From the NCBI RefSeq assembly GCF_000422845.1, contig NZ_KE383931.1, positions 298,126 through 362,125 on the forward strand: a stretch of DNA of 64,000 nucleotides, in the 5' to 3' direction. Positions within the stretch are counted from its first letter, which is position 1. Every line of letters begins with the position of its first letter. Below are positions 1-7,041 of the stretch, piece after piece. A model generated the notes under the pieces. The model saw only the letters and a list, made by a program, of their open reading frames with translations, was not told the origin of the DNA and did not search any database. The position numbers and the translations under genes were made by a program. Source of the DNA: Oceanobacter kriegii DSM 6294 (lineage in GTDB: Bacteria; Pseudomonadota; Gammaproteobacteria; Pseudomonadales; Oceanobacteraceae).

Positions 1-345
1 GCCATCGAACTGACAGACGCACTCAGCATAGACGAACCGCGCTGGCTGACCGAGCTGCGCAACCAGTGTTTGTCCCGTTCCCAGGCACAGGTCGCCCGTG
101 AGCTGGAAGTGTCTGGAACACTGGTCAGCCAAGTGTTGAATGGCAAATACCCAGGCGATTTAAGCCGGATTGAAAAACTCGTTCGGGGCCAATACCTGGG
201 CGACACCGTGACCTGCCCAATTTTGGGCGAACTGGAACTGGACAACTGCCAGCGCTACCAGCGCGACGGCATCACCACACACAACCCATTGCGAGTGCAG
301 CTGTACCGCGCCTGCAAAACCTGTGGCTACGCGGAGAGAAAGTGA
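1..345 (+). CDS. HTH and Cys-rich phage regulatory protein (5' truncated)
   Basis: The frame is open from the first base of the window, so the start lies upstream; at least 114 residues are present. The central part has a Cro/C1-like helix-turn-helix (Q-A-Q-V-A-R-E-L-E-V-S then S-Q-V-L-N-G-K-Y), the usual form for DNA-binding phage proteins that recognise operators. The C-terminal half has four cysteines in a C-x10-C ... C-x2-C arrangement that could bind zinc. Small HTH proteins of this type occur in the early region of Mu-like phages of Pseudomonas and relatives. Role in lytic/lysogenic control is inference. The gene ends 1 base before the next start. Confidence 0.75.
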   Translation, partial: AIELTDALSIDEPRWLTELRNQCLSRSQAQVARELEVSGTLVSQVLNGKYPGDLSRIEKLVRGQYLGDTVTCPILGELELDNCQRYQRDGITTHNPLRVQLYRACKTCGYAERK

Positions 346-346
346 C

Positions 347-628
347 ATGAACCACCAAGCAGAAACACTACCAGCCGGAAACCGGCATCTGGGCATCAAA
401 CTGATTGGCGCGGCTAATGCGTTATCTGCGCTGAACGATATGGGCGTGGAAGTGCTGGAAGCCAACCTGACACTGGCCGTGCCCGTGTTACACGTTCGCA
501 GCAGCGCCAAGTTGAAAGCGATTGGCGGGAGCTGGGCACAAACCCGCACCAACGCCAACCGCGACCGGGTTAAAACCATGTGCGCCATTTTGGCGGGCTG
601 CCGGATCGAATGGGAGATCAACCAATGA
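347..628 (+). CDS. Small early phage protein, unknown function
   Basis: Encodes 93 residues from ATG at 347, which follows the upstream stop by one base. An in-frame start at 323 would overlap the previous gene and adds an unlikely peptide. The protein is soluble with no membrane segment, and I recognise no domain. A GGSWAQTR stretch and a basic NANRDRVK segment near the C-terminus could contact nucleic acid, but that is speculation. Its position between a HTH protein and DUF3164 in a tight early operon supports it being a real phage gene. Confidence 0.7.
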   Translation: MNHQAETLPAGNRHLGIKLIGAANALSALNDMGVEVLEANLTLAVPVLHVRSSAKLKAIGGSWAQTRTNANRDRVKTMCAILAGCRIEWEINQ

Positions 629-648
629 TTCATACAAAGGACAACACT

Positions 649-1281
649 ATGACTGCAGTACAACCCATTCCCGCTGGTTACATGCAAGACGCTCGCGGCC
701 GTCTGGTACCGGAAGACCAGGTAAAAGAACAAGACAAGCTGCGTGACCAATGCGTCAGCGATCTTGTTGATCAGGCCAAGGCCATCAGCCAGCAGCTGAC
801 CGAGTTCAAACGCAAGGCACTGGCCGACATTGCCGACCTGCTGCAAATCGCCGCCGACAAGTACGAAGTCACCCTGGGCGGTAAGAAGGGCAACGTATCC
901 CTTGCCAGCTATAACGGCCAGTACAAGATCCAGCGCGTGTTTGCCGAACAGATCCACTTCAGTGAGGAACTGGAGGCAGCAAAAGAGCTGTTTGCTGTAT
1001 GCCTGGATAAATGGACTGAAAACGCCGACGTGAACGTTCGCGCACTGGTCGACCGGGCCTTCAGAACCACCCGATCTGGCCAGATCAAAACCGCCGAACT
1101 GCTGGGACTGCTGCAGCTGGAGATTGACGACCGAGACTGGCAACTCGCAACCGCCGCCCTGAAGGACTCCATCCGGGTCTCTGGTTCAACGGTTTATGTG
1201 CGCGTGTACGAACGCATTGGCGATAGCGATCGCTATCAGCAGATCCCGTTGGATCTGGCCAGCGTGCGAGGTGCGGCATGA
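649..1281 (+). CDS. DUF3164 family protein (Mu early-region conserved protein)
   Basis: Encodes 210 residues. I place the start at ATG 649, which has AAAGG at 636-640 eight bases upstream; the in-frame ATG at 625 overlaps the preceding stop and lacks a site. The N-terminal VQPIPAGYMQDARGRLVPE and the later GNVSLASYNGQYKI and DRAF-T-G-I-T-LL segments are typical of DUF3164, found in the early operon of many Mu-like and other transposable phages. Its molecular function is unknown; it is sometimes annotated as a sulfate transporter, which has no support here because there is no membrane segment. The stop overlaps the next start (ATGA). Confidence 0.9.
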   Translation: MTAVQPIPAGYMQDARGRLVPEDQVKEQDKLRDQCVSDLVDQAKAISQQLTEFKRKALADIADLLQIAADKYEVTLGGKKGNVSLASYNGQYKIQRVFAEQIHFSEELEAAKELFAVCLDKWTENADVNVRALVDRAFRTTRSGQIKTAELLGLLQLEIDDRDWQLATAALKDSIRVSGSTVYVRVYERIGDSDRYQQIPLDLASVRGAA

Positions 1282-1451
1282 GCGGCACAGCATATAACGC
1301 CTTGGCCTTTCTGTGGCAGTGCGTATGGAAAGCCTATGTGCTTTTCATCGTCACCGAGTTTATCGGCTTCAGCCTGACCCTTGGGGTCAACTTTGCCCTG
1401 GATTTGATCCAGCCCGACTACATTCTGAACCTGAACGTGATTGAGGATTAA
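1278..1451 (+). CDS. Small single-pass membrane protein
   Basis: Encodes 57 residues, starting in an ATGA overlap with DUF3164 and ending 2 bases before the next gene. The middle is strongly hydrophobic (AYVLFIVTEFIGFSLTLGVNFAL), consistent with one or two transmembrane helices. No family is recognised. The translational coupling on both sides makes it a credible gene in spite of its size. Confidence 0.65.
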   Translation: MSGTAYNALAFLWQCVWKAYVLFIVTEFIGFSLTLGVNFALDLIQPDYILNLNVIED

Positions 1452-1453
1452 CA

Positions 1454-1948
1454 ATGACAACCATCATCTATGACTCAAATCCAAAAGACGAGGTCATCAC
1501 TCTGGATGACTGGCTGAGCGTCCGCCCCTGTTACGCCAACTTTGCTGACTGCGACACAGTGCAAGTAGACATCAACGAGGACTTGGTCGATGTCGATGTG
1601 GATCGCATTCCAGCGCTGATCGCCGCACTGGAAAAAGCCTATGAAGTAGCCATGGACAAAAGGCCAGTAATGGACATCCGTTTTCGCTTTGCCAGCAGCT
1701 ACGAAGGCCAGCTGGTTATCAACGGTCAGCCGATGGAAATTCAGCTGCGTCCAGGTTCACGCGAGCTGTACGGCATTAATGGCAAACAGTTGACCCACAC
1801 CCTTGAGGGGCTGGTTGCCAGCGAGCTGTTCCCAAAGCTGTCCCAAACCATGCAAGCGTGGGCCTATGCCGATGAAGTCGCCGTCAACATCCAGCGCTGG
1901 GAACAACTGCCAGCCGCAGCCATCGCAGCCGCAAAAAGCCAGCTTTGA
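1454..1948 (+). CDS. Acidic phage protein, unknown; ends at a CTT-TGA-C site
   Basis: Encodes 164 residues. The protein is acidic and soluble, with an N-terminal DSNPKDEVITLDDW segment and an alanine-rich C-terminus. I recognise no domain. The last sense codon plus stop reads CTT TGA C (1943-1949), the same heptamer at which release factor 2 mRNA shifts +1. A +1 shift here would continue directly into the open frame that ends at 2132, giving a 225-residue fusion. A Shine-Dalgarno-like stimulator as in prfB is not obvious just upstream (GCAAAAAGCCAG). Confidence 0.7.
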   Translation: MTTIIYDSNPKDEVITLDDWLSVRPCYANFADCDTVQVDINEDLVDVDVDRIPALIAALEKAYEVAMDKRPVMDIRFRFASSYEGQLVINGQPMEIQLRPGSRELYGINGKQLTHTLEGLVASELFPKLSQTMQAWAYADEVAVNIQRWEQLPAAAIAAAKSQL

Positions 1949-2132
1949 CGGTTTTCACTACCCCAACACCGGCCACCCAGCCCGCGACCCTGCGGCCCGG
2001 CTCTGGCTGGTGCAGGAATTTACCGCAGAGCAACTGAAACAGGCGCTGCAGCTCACCGATCTGCAGCCGGTTGTCAAAGCCGCGATTGAAAAGCGGCTGA
2101 TCAAATTAGAGCACGAACATGATCAGCAATGA
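1872..2132 (+). CDS. Small phage protein, or C-terminal extension of the upstream gene by +1 frameshift
   Basis: The open frame is +1 relative to the preceding gene and overlaps its 3' end. Candidate ATGs are at 1866 and 1872; only a weak GTGGG precedes them. The first about 30 residues are Ser/Pro/Gln-rich and look like an accidental reading of the upstream gene. Convincing protein sequence begins at about 1947 (DGFHYPNTGHPARDP...), exactly where a +1 shift at CTT-TGA-C would enter. The C-terminal 35 residues resemble the 60-residue protein at 2553-2735 (QQALQL-LQ--V-KA---RL pattern), so the two are related. Independent start or frameshift fusion cannot be decided from sequence. Confidence 0.55.
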   Translation: MKSPSTSSAGNNCQPQPSQPQKASFDGFHYPNTGHPARDPAARLWLVQEFTAEQLKQALQLTDLQPVVKAAIEKRLIKLEHEHDQQ

Positions 2133-2556
2133 CCAATGGAAAGACATTCAGGAAAAACTGGCGCGCTCGTTTGTCAGCGTCCAGTTCCGCTGGGGCGATG
2201 ATGAAATCAGCGTGCAGCGCGTTAGTGTTAGCGAGAACAAAACCGCCCTGGCCGTATACCTGAACGGTACCATCCAGCCCGGCAAAGGCTTGCCCGACTC
2301 AGACCACTATGACCCACTGGTTGAAAAAATTTGGCGCAAACGCAGTAAAGCCGCATACAGCCCGGCCAAGAAGGCCAAAATCGAAAAGACCTTTGGTAAA
2401 CGCGGTGCTCGCCAAACCTTCAGTAATTTGGATAAAACCTTCGAATGGTTTGACCCGACGTTCAACACTGCTGCCAGCTTGGTGCGTCAGTTCAAAAAGC
2501 TGGAGAACCTGCAACTGCTGAAACTGAACGGCGTAGATGTGGAGGCGGCAGCATGA
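2119..2556 (+). CDS. Phage protein of unknown function (145 aa)
   Basis: Starts at ATG 2119, overlapping the previous gene by 14 bases, and overlaps the next by ATGA. The N-terminal half (FRWGDDEISVQRVSVSENKT) looks like a beta-rich fold. The middle is strongly basic with repeated Lys/Arg (RKRSKAAYSPAKKAKIEKTF), so it may bind nucleic acid. No named domain is recognised. Its place just ahead of GemA matches the accessory early genes of Mu-like phages, which vary between phages. Confidence 0.7.
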   Translation: MISNDQWKDIQEKLARSFVSVQFRWGDDEISVQRVSVSENKTALAVYLNGTIQPGKGLPDSDHYDPLVEKIWRKRSKAAYSPAKKAKIEKTFGKRGARQTFSNLDKTFEWFDPTFNTAASLVRQFKKLENLQLLKLNGVDVEAAA

Positions 2557-2735
2557 ACCCTTTCACCAGTAAAACCGGCTACGTCGCCCAAAGCACCGAA
2601 AACCGTTTGGACATGGTGCGCAGTTTTGGCATTGCCCAATGTCAGCAGGCACTGCAGCTGCCGCACCTGCAGAAGACGGTTATTAAAGCCGTTAACGCCC
2701 GTTTAAAGCGCATGCAAAAGGAGCAAAATCAATGA
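2553..2735 (+). CDS. Small phage protein, paralogue of the 1947-2132 segment
   Basis: Encodes 60 residues with ATGA overlaps to both neighbours, a strong sign of translational coupling. The C-terminal part (CQQALQLPHLQKTVIKAV...RLKRMQKEQ) aligns with the C-terminal part of the frame ending at 2132 (LKQALQLTDLQPVVKAAI...RLIKLEHEH). The likely structure is two or three amphipathic helices. Function unknown. Confidence 0.7.
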   Translation: MNPFTSKTGYVAQSTENRLDMVRSFGIAQCQQALQLPHLQKTVIKAVNARLKRMQKEQNQ

Positions 2736-3235
2736 GTGCGATGAATGGCGCCACCGCCCAAGGCAAGGCCAAGGCGATGATTCATATCGCCAAAAAGCAG
2801 CTGGGTCTGGATGACGAAACGTATCGTGCATTACTGGTTGGCGCTACAGGCAAGGCCAGTTGCGCAGATATGTCACTTAACGAGCTTAACAAGGTTGTCG
2901 ATGCCCTCAAGGTCCGGGGATTCAAAACCCGGCCAAGCAAGAAAAATGGGCCAACGAGCCGCCGCAGGGTCGTGGATCAGAACGGTGTTGAGCATGGCGG
3001 CCCAACCCAAGGCGACAAAATCCGCGCGCTTTGGATTGAAATGGCAAACAGCGGAATTGTTAAAGACGGCTCTGAAGACGCATTGAGAAAATACGTGAAA
3101 CGCATGAGTAAGAACCGGTTCGAGGCACCTCAGTTCTGTGATGACGCAACCGCATGGACAGTCATCGAAAGCCTGAAAAAGTGGCGCACTCGCGCTGAAA
3201 AGCACGTTACCCAGGAGCACAACGCATGCAAGTAG
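2732..3235 (+). CDS. gemA: GemA / Mu gp16-like regulatory protein (DUF1018)
   Basis: Encodes 167 residues from ATG 2732, with AAGGAG about 9 bases upstream. It carries the DUF1018 signature: an N-terminal helical segment (MIHIAKKQLGLDDETYRALL) followed by a GDKIRALWIEMANSGIVKDGS region and a C-terminal part ending in the CDDATAWTVIESLKKWR motif. In Mu, GemA modulates host gene expression and DNA supercoiling and is encoded with Mor in the middle of the early operon. The same order is seen here, with mor about 0.8 kb downstream. The next gene overlaps its 3' end by 10 bases. Confidence 0.9.
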   Translation: MSAMNGATAQGKAKAMIHIAKKQLGLDDETYRALLVGATGKASCADMSLNELNKVVDALKVRGFKTRPSKKNGPTSRRRVVDQNGVEHGGPTQGDKIRALWIEMANSGIVKDGSEDALRKYVKRMSKNRFEAPQFCDDATAWTVIESLKKWRTRAEKHVTQEHNACK

Positions 3236-3672
3236 GCCGCTGCCCAAACTGCCACACACGACTGACACTGGAGCAGCTGTGTCAGGACGAAGCAGGCCGC
3301 GAACTGACCAAGCTGCTGTTCAGCTTCGATGTGCCAGTCAGGAGCGCGCTGGCAAGTTACCTTGGGCTGTTCCGCAGCGCCAATCGTGACCTCTCGAATG
3401 ACCGGGCGCTGAAACTGCTGCACGAAACCATGGAGATCGGCGACCCGCGCATGCTGCTGCCAGCACTGCAGGGCACGGTGGAAAGCATGCGCACCAAACG
3501 CGAAGCAGGCACTGTAAAGCCGTTGGCAAACCACAACTACTTAAAAGCCGTGGTGGCCAGCAACACCGGCGCGGTTGTGCCACTAGCACCGGCAGTAAGT
3601 GGCAGCGTCAGCGCAAACAATTACCGATCTGCCGAAGCGTCGGTGGAACGACTCAAAGACACCAGCTGGTAA
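3226..3672 (+). CDS. Zinc-ribbon phage protein, possible replication role
   Basis: Encodes 148 residues. The N-terminus RCPNCHTRLTLEQLC gives a CxxC plus a third cysteine and a histidine, suggesting a small metal site. The central helical part (FSFDVPVRSALASYLGLFR) is followed by a flexible C-terminal tail. Similar short proteins follow GemA in Pseudomonas Mu-like phages, where they are annotated as hypothetical. A role in loading or inhibiting host replication proteins is conjecture. The start overlaps gemA by 10 bases. Confidence 0.65.
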   Translation: MQVGRCPNCHTRLTLEQLCQDEAGRELTKLLFSFDVPVRSALASYLGLFRSANRDLSNDRALKLLHETMEIGDPRMLLPALQGTVESMRTKREAGTVKPLANHNYLKAVVASNTGAVVPLAPAVSGSVSANNYRSAEASVERLKDTSW

Positions 3673-3681
3673 GGACTTCAA

Positions 3682-4062
3682 ATGAAAACACTTCTCGCAG
3701 TAACGACGCTTTTATTCGTATCTACCAACTCTCATGCGGCCAGGCAGCACCACGAGAAATGGTATCAAGAGTCTTGGTGCTCAAAAGCAAAAGGTCAGAC
3801 AGAAATCGTGCAGTCAGATAGAACTAGAGTGGACTGTATAACCCAAACACACGCCATTGAGTTCGACTTCGGCAATAAGTGGTCAGAAGCGATTGGTCAG
3901 GCACTGGGCTACGCCATGGAAACGAATAAGCGGGCAGGTGTTGTTTTAATCCTCGAATCGCCCGAAGACTATAAATATTGGATCAAGTTGAACAGCATCA
4001 TTGATCACTATGAATTACCAATTGATACATGGAAAACTGGAGCATTCGGAGATGAATACTGA
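3682..4062 (+). CDS. Exported protein with restriction-endonuclease-like signature (cargo gene)
   Basis: Encodes 126 residues with a clear signal peptide (MKTLLAVTTLLFVSTNSHA, cleavage after AHA-like SHA). The mature part contains an RVDC-x3-THAIEFDF-x2-KW-EAIGQALGYA block, then GVVLILE and YWIKL segments. This D...E-x-D...K spacing resembles the PD-(D/E)XK nuclease core. I recall the same block in short exported proteins of many proteobacteria, without a known function. RBS AAGGA precedes ATG 3682. It is more AT-rich than its neighbours, is not part of the conserved Mu gene set, and sits directly before mor, all of which fit a cargo (moron) gene. Nuclease activity is inference. Confidence 0.65.
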   Translation: MKTLLAVTTLLFVSTNSHAARQHHEKWYQESWCSKAKGQTEIVQSDRTRVDCITQTHAIEFDFGNKWSEAIGQALGYAMETNKRAGVVLILESPEDYKYWIKLNSIIDHYELPIDTWKTGAFGDEY

Positions 4063-4471
4063 ACACCAGCACGACCTGATGCCAGACGCACCAATTCCAG
4101 ACGACGCCATCAACCACCTGGAAGACGCCGAAGTCCGCAAAAAATGGCCACGTGACCTGGTCGCAATCATCGACTTGCTGAATGCCAAATTGCGACGCAT
4201 GGGCTACTCAGAAGACGAAGCTCACCGCATTACCTACGCGATGGTTATGGAGCAAGCAGCCTACTGTGGTGGCCGCTATTTCTACTTGCCTAAGGGCGAT
4301 GTATTGGAAAGAGCGATTCGCGACAAAGCACTCTACAAAGACTGGTCTGATCATGGCATCCTGCCGAATGAGCTGGCACAGAAGTACCGAATCACGGTGC
4401 AGCATGTGTACCGGGTAATCAAGGAACAACGGGCTTATCATCAGGCGAAGGTGCAGCCGAGTTTGTTTTGA
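4052..4471 (+). CDS. mor: Mor transcription activator family protein
   Basis: Encodes 139 residues. I choose ATG 4052 because GGAG lies 9 bases upstream and earlier starts extend into the previous gene. The family hallmarks are present: the dimerisation region LVAIIDLLNAKLRRMGYSED, the GRYFYLPKG loop, and the C-terminal helix-turn-helix NELAQKYRITVQHVYRVIKEQR. In Mu, Mor activates the middle promoter, and C (a paralogue) the late promoters. Only one family member is visible here, so this protein probably drives the following lysis and morphogenesis genes itself. It overlaps the upstream cargo gene by 11 bases. Confidence 0.92.
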   Translation: MNTEHQHDLMPDAPIPDDAINHLEDAEVRKKWPRDLVAIIDLLNAKLRRMGYSEDEAHRITYAMVMEQAAYCGGRYFYLPKGDVLERAIRDKALYKDWSDHGILPNELAQKYRITVQHVYRVIKEQRAYHQAKVQPSLF

Positions 4472-4484
4472 CAAGGAATTCTAA

Positions 4485-5285
4485 ATGGATCGCATGAAAA
4501 AAATTGCAGCCATGGTTGCCATGGTTATATTCGGTACATTCTCTGTAATATGGGTTGCCACATCGTTTCAAGACCCCACCTACCAAGAAAAGCCGGACTG
4601 GGATGGCAAAACAGCCATTGTTGCTGAACTGAAAAAGCGCAACCACAGCAAGATCAGCATCAATGCAGTCAGTAAAGCGCTGGATGGATTTGTCCGCCAG
4701 TGCAGTCCATTTGTTGCCTACTGGGGAGATGTAGAATCTACCAAGATCACAGTTGGCGACACGGTCCAGTCGATGCTCAAGGACAAGGGCTGGAAAAGGC
4801 AGTTACAGCTGGAGCTCCACCTCAAAGAGTCACCAGCGCTAATTCCGAATTCATACCGCGCCAATGGTCACACCTGTTATGTTGATTTGAGCCTGAACGG
4901 AAACCAGGGGATGACTGTCTCAAAAACACCCTGTCAAAAACTCTGTGCCTTGAGCGAGAAAGAAATATCTTCAGGTGGTTACGTTGTCCTTAATAAAACC
5001 GTTGCCTTTTCTGAAGCTCCAGAAGAACAACATATCCAAAGAGTCAAAAGTCAGTTTTCATCATGGGATGGATCACACAAAAACCTTGTGACCATGCTAA
5101 AAGCGGCTCTTAATAACCCGGACGGTTTCGAGCATGTAAAAACGACATACTCCGACCAAGGCAGCAATCTCATCATAATCATGGATTACCGAGCAACAAA
5201 CGGATTTGGAGCACCAACACTGCACAAACTCGCAGCATCTGTTGATATGGATGGCAACGTGCTTCAAATACTGTCGTCCAACTAG
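4485..5285 (+). CDS. Membrane-anchored or secreted protein of unknown function (cargo gene)
   Basis: Encodes 266 residues from ATG 4485 with AAGGA eight bases upstream. The N-terminus has one hydrophobic segment (KIAAMVAMVIFGTFSVIWVATSF) acting as signal anchor. The mature part has several cysteines (CSPF, HTCYV, TPCQKLC). The C-terminal 60 residues (LKAALNNPDGFEHVKT ... DYRATNGFGAPTLHKLAASVDMDGNVLQ) resemble a short domain common in secreted bacterial proteins of unknown role. Lower GC and a position outside the conserved Mu order suggest a lysogenic-conversion gene acquired as a block with 3682-4062. No function can be assigned. Confidence 0.6.
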   Translation: MDRMKKIAAMVAMVIFGTFSVIWVATSFQDPTYQEKPDWDGKTAIVAELKKRNHSKISINAVSKALDGFVRQCSPFVAYWGDVESTKITVGDTVQSMLKDKGWKRQLQLELHLKESPALIPNSYRANGHTCYVDLSLNGNQGMTVSKTPCQKLCALSEKEISSGGYVVLNKTVAFSEAPEEQHIQRVKSQFSSWDGSHKNLVTMLKAALNNPDGFEHVKTTYSDQGSNLIIIMDYRATNGFGAPTLHKLAASVDMDGNVLQILSSN

Positions 5286-5301
5286 CCAATTACTTCTAAA
5301 A

Positions 5302-5319
5302 CCCACGTTAAACCAGCCC
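5302..5319 (+). promoter_or_regulatory. Conserved 18-bp motif, copy 1 (possible late-gene control site)
   Basis: CCCACGTTAAACCAGCCC matches CCCGCGTTAAACCACCCC at 13423-13440 in 16 of 18 positions. Both copies sit in the gap after a cargo-like gene and before a block of conserved phage genes (endolysin here). It could be an activator or terminator site; function is inference. Confidence 0.4.
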
Positions 5320-5390
5320 GACAGCACAACCCCATACCCTGACTTCATCACTGTTTTCCATCACAAACAGACCGAGGTCAGGAGCATGTA

Positions 5391-5894
5391 ATGGGTATCC
5401 GCCGCGAGCCATCGCAAATCAACACCATCGTTATTCACTGCGCAGATACGCCCAACGGCCGCGCAAACACCATCGAAGACATTGATCTTTGGCACCGTCA
5501 GCGTGGCTTCCGCCGCGACCTGTCGATCGCGCCAAGCTACCAGCCAAACCTGACCGCCGTCGGCTACCACTATGTAATCGAAGTGGATGGCACGGTGCGC
5601 TGTGGCCGTCCTGTGTTGGAAACCGGCGCGCATGTGTCCGGACACAATCACAACACCATCGGCATCTGCCTGATCGGCCGCGACCAGTACACCAATGAAC
5701 AGTGGATTGCTCTGGAGTCGCTGGTGCGTGCTCTGCAAATGCCCAGTCTTGTTGCACAGGGTTTAAGCATCCAGCACATCAAAGGCCATCGCGAATACAA
5801 CAAAGCGAAGAGTTGCCCAGGCTTCGATGTGGCCGACTGGGTGAACGCTGACTACAACCCCAAAACCAAGCACGTATTGGAGGCTTCTTCATGA
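5391..5894 (+). CDS. N-acetylmuramoyl-L-alanine amidase (endolysin)
   Basis: Encodes 167 residues of the Amidase_2 / T7 lysozyme fold, which cuts the bond between muramic acid and L-alanine in peptidoglycan at the end of infection. Visible zinc ligands are the early histidine in INTIVIHC (residue 16), the histidine in IKGHREY and the cysteine in KSCPGF. The GYHYVI and ETGAHVSGHN segments are the usual active-site strands. There is no signal peptide, so release would need a holin, which may be the small membrane protein encoded next. It starts at ATG 5391 and overlaps the next gene by ATGA. Confidence 0.93.
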   Translation: MGIRREPSQINTIVIHCADTPNGRANTIEDIDLWHRQRGFRRDLSIAPSYQPNLTAVGYHYVIEVDGTVRCGRPVLETGAHVSGHNHNTIGICLIGRDQYTNEQWIALESLVRALQMPSLVAQGLSIQHIKGHREYNKAKSCPGFDVADWVNADYNPKTKHVLEASS

Positions 5895-6196
5895 ACTGGT
5901 TACTCGCCATTGCAAAACCGATCCTCTCGGCACTGACGAAGGATCTGATTATTGACACCGTGCAGGCCGTATTCGGGCGCATCCAATGGGCGGTTGTGCT
6001 GGAGCGATTGCTTACCCGCCTGATGATCAGCTTTTTGCGTTGGATTCAGCGCCTCAGCACCAACGACGTGGTTGATGAAACCGTCGAGCTGATCGCCAGC
6101 ATGCTGGAAGAAAAGCGACTGGCCAAAGCCAAGGAGTATCAGAAGGCCATCAACCGCAAACCGCAAACCGCCGCCAAGGCCAACAAGGATCTCTGA
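5891..6196 (+). CDS. Small amphipathic phage protein, possible holin-associated
   Basis: Encodes 101 residues. The N-terminal half is hydrophobic and helical (MNWLLAIAKPILSALTKDLIIDTV) with a second weaker hydrophobic stretch (RLLTRLMISFLRWIQRL), followed by a charged C-terminal tail. It directly follows the endolysin with ATGA coupling, the usual place for holin or accessory lysis proteins in Mu-like phages. A classical holin with two or three clear transmembrane helices is not evident, so the assignment is tentative. Confidence 0.6.
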   Translation: MNWLLAIAKPILSALTKDLIIDTVQAVFGRIQWAVVLERLLTRLMISFLRWIQRLSTNDVVDETVELIASMLEEKRLAKAKEYQKAINRKPQTAAKANKDL

Positions 6197-6420
6197 TGAG
6201 CCCCCTGGATGAAGCCAAGGAACTGGAACAGCAAGACCGCGAGCGTGCATTGCGCAACCATGCCGCTCGCCAACACGAACCCGACCAGTGGATCGAAAAC
6301 GGCGTTGTGCTCTGCATCGACTGCGCAGAGCCCGTTTCCATCAAACGCCTGGCGGCCAAACCTGCTGCGGCTCGTTGTATCGACTGTCAGCAGCTGTGCG
6401 AACTACAGAACCACTGCTAG
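6196..6420 (+). CDS. TraR/DksA-type zinc finger protein
   Basis: Encodes 74 residues with a C4 zinc finger (CIDCAEPVSIKRLAAKPAAARCIDCQ), the signature of TraR/DksA proteins. Family members bind the secondary channel of RNA polymerase and alter promoter output without contacting DNA. The coiled-coil tip of full-size DksA is missing; the N-terminal helix is short as in TraR. Mu-like phages commonly encode one between endolysin and DUF2730, as here. The start shares a base with the previous stop. Confidence 0.85.
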   Translation: MSPLDEAKELEQQDRERALRNHAARQHEPDQWIENGVVLCIDCAEPVSIKRLAAKPAAARCIDCQQLCELQNHC

Positions 6421-6428
6421 GAGTGCCG

Positions 6429-6746
6429 ATGGAATCCGAAATCAACTACCAGGCACTGCAGTTCTGGTTTGCCGTTTTCAACGCGACTGTGACCTTTTTG
6501 ATCGCTGTTTATGTATGGCTGTCGCAACGACAGCGGGCCACCAAAAGCGACATCGATGACATCGACGACCGTTTAATCCGTATTGAAAAAGACGTTGAAC
6601 ACGCGCCATCACGCGCAGACTTCGACCGCCTGAGCGATCGCGTGGCCCAGATCGGCAACAGCGTCAACGGAGTCGAAGGCCAGCTGGCACAAATGAACCG
6701 CAATCTGGGATTAATCCAGGAACACCTGCTGAACCGGAGCAACTGA
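6429..6746 (+). CDS. DUF2730 family membrane/coiled-coil protein
   Basis: Encodes 105 residues from ATG 6429, with TAGGAG just upstream. The first 35 residues contain one transmembrane helix (FWFAVFNATVTFLIAVYVWL). The rest is a long coiled coil rich in Asp, Ile and Leu heptads (DIDDIDDRLIRIEKDVEH...). This is the DUF2730 layout found at the same place in Mu (gp25). The role is unknown; a spanin- or lysis-regulation function has been suggested for similar layouts but is not shown. It overlaps the next gene by one base. Confidence 0.8.
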   Translation: MESEINYQALQFWFAVFNATVTFLIAVYVWLSQRQRATKSDIDDIDDRLIRIEKDVEHAPSRADFDRLSDRVAQIGNSVNGVEGQLAQMNRNLGLIQEHLLNRSN

Positions 6747-7039
6747 TGGCTTACCAAGACATCCTCAATCAAGACCAGCGTCTGGTGATTCTGCGCAGCC
6801 TCAACGACGTAAACGGCACCGCCAACGATTCCATCATCAACAAGATGCTGGACGCGTACGGCCATAAAGTGAGTCGCGACGTGGTGAAAACCCACCTGTA
6901 TTGGCTGGAAGAGCAAGGCCTGATCTCACTCGACAGCGTGATGTCGACCGACGTGGCCACCATTACCGGCCGTGGTATCGACGTAGCTCAAGGCCGTGCC
7001 CGCGTGCCGGGCGTGGGCGTACCGCGTCCGGGAGCCTGA
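6746..7039 (+). CDS. Mu gp26-like / VpaChn25_0724 family protein
   Basis: Encodes 97 residues. The sequence LRSLNDVNGTANDSIINKMLDAYGHKVSRDVVKTHLYWLEEQGLI is a winged-helix-like fold, and the C-terminal ITGRGIDVAQGRARVPGVGVP is the family signature. Mu gp26 is encoded at the same place before the small terminase. Function is unknown, perhaps DNA binding during packaging. Confidence 0.85.
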   Translation: MAYQDILNQDQRLVILRSLNDVNGTANDSIINKMLDAYGHKVSRDVVKTHLYWLEEQGLISLDSVMSTDVATITGRGIDVAQGRARVPGVGVPRPGA

Positions 7040-7041
7040 GC

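Noticed and set aside
5431-5757. Minus-strand open frames opposite the endolysin
   Set aside because: Amidase motifs on the plus strand are complete; the opposite frames are Arg/Cys-rich artefacts.
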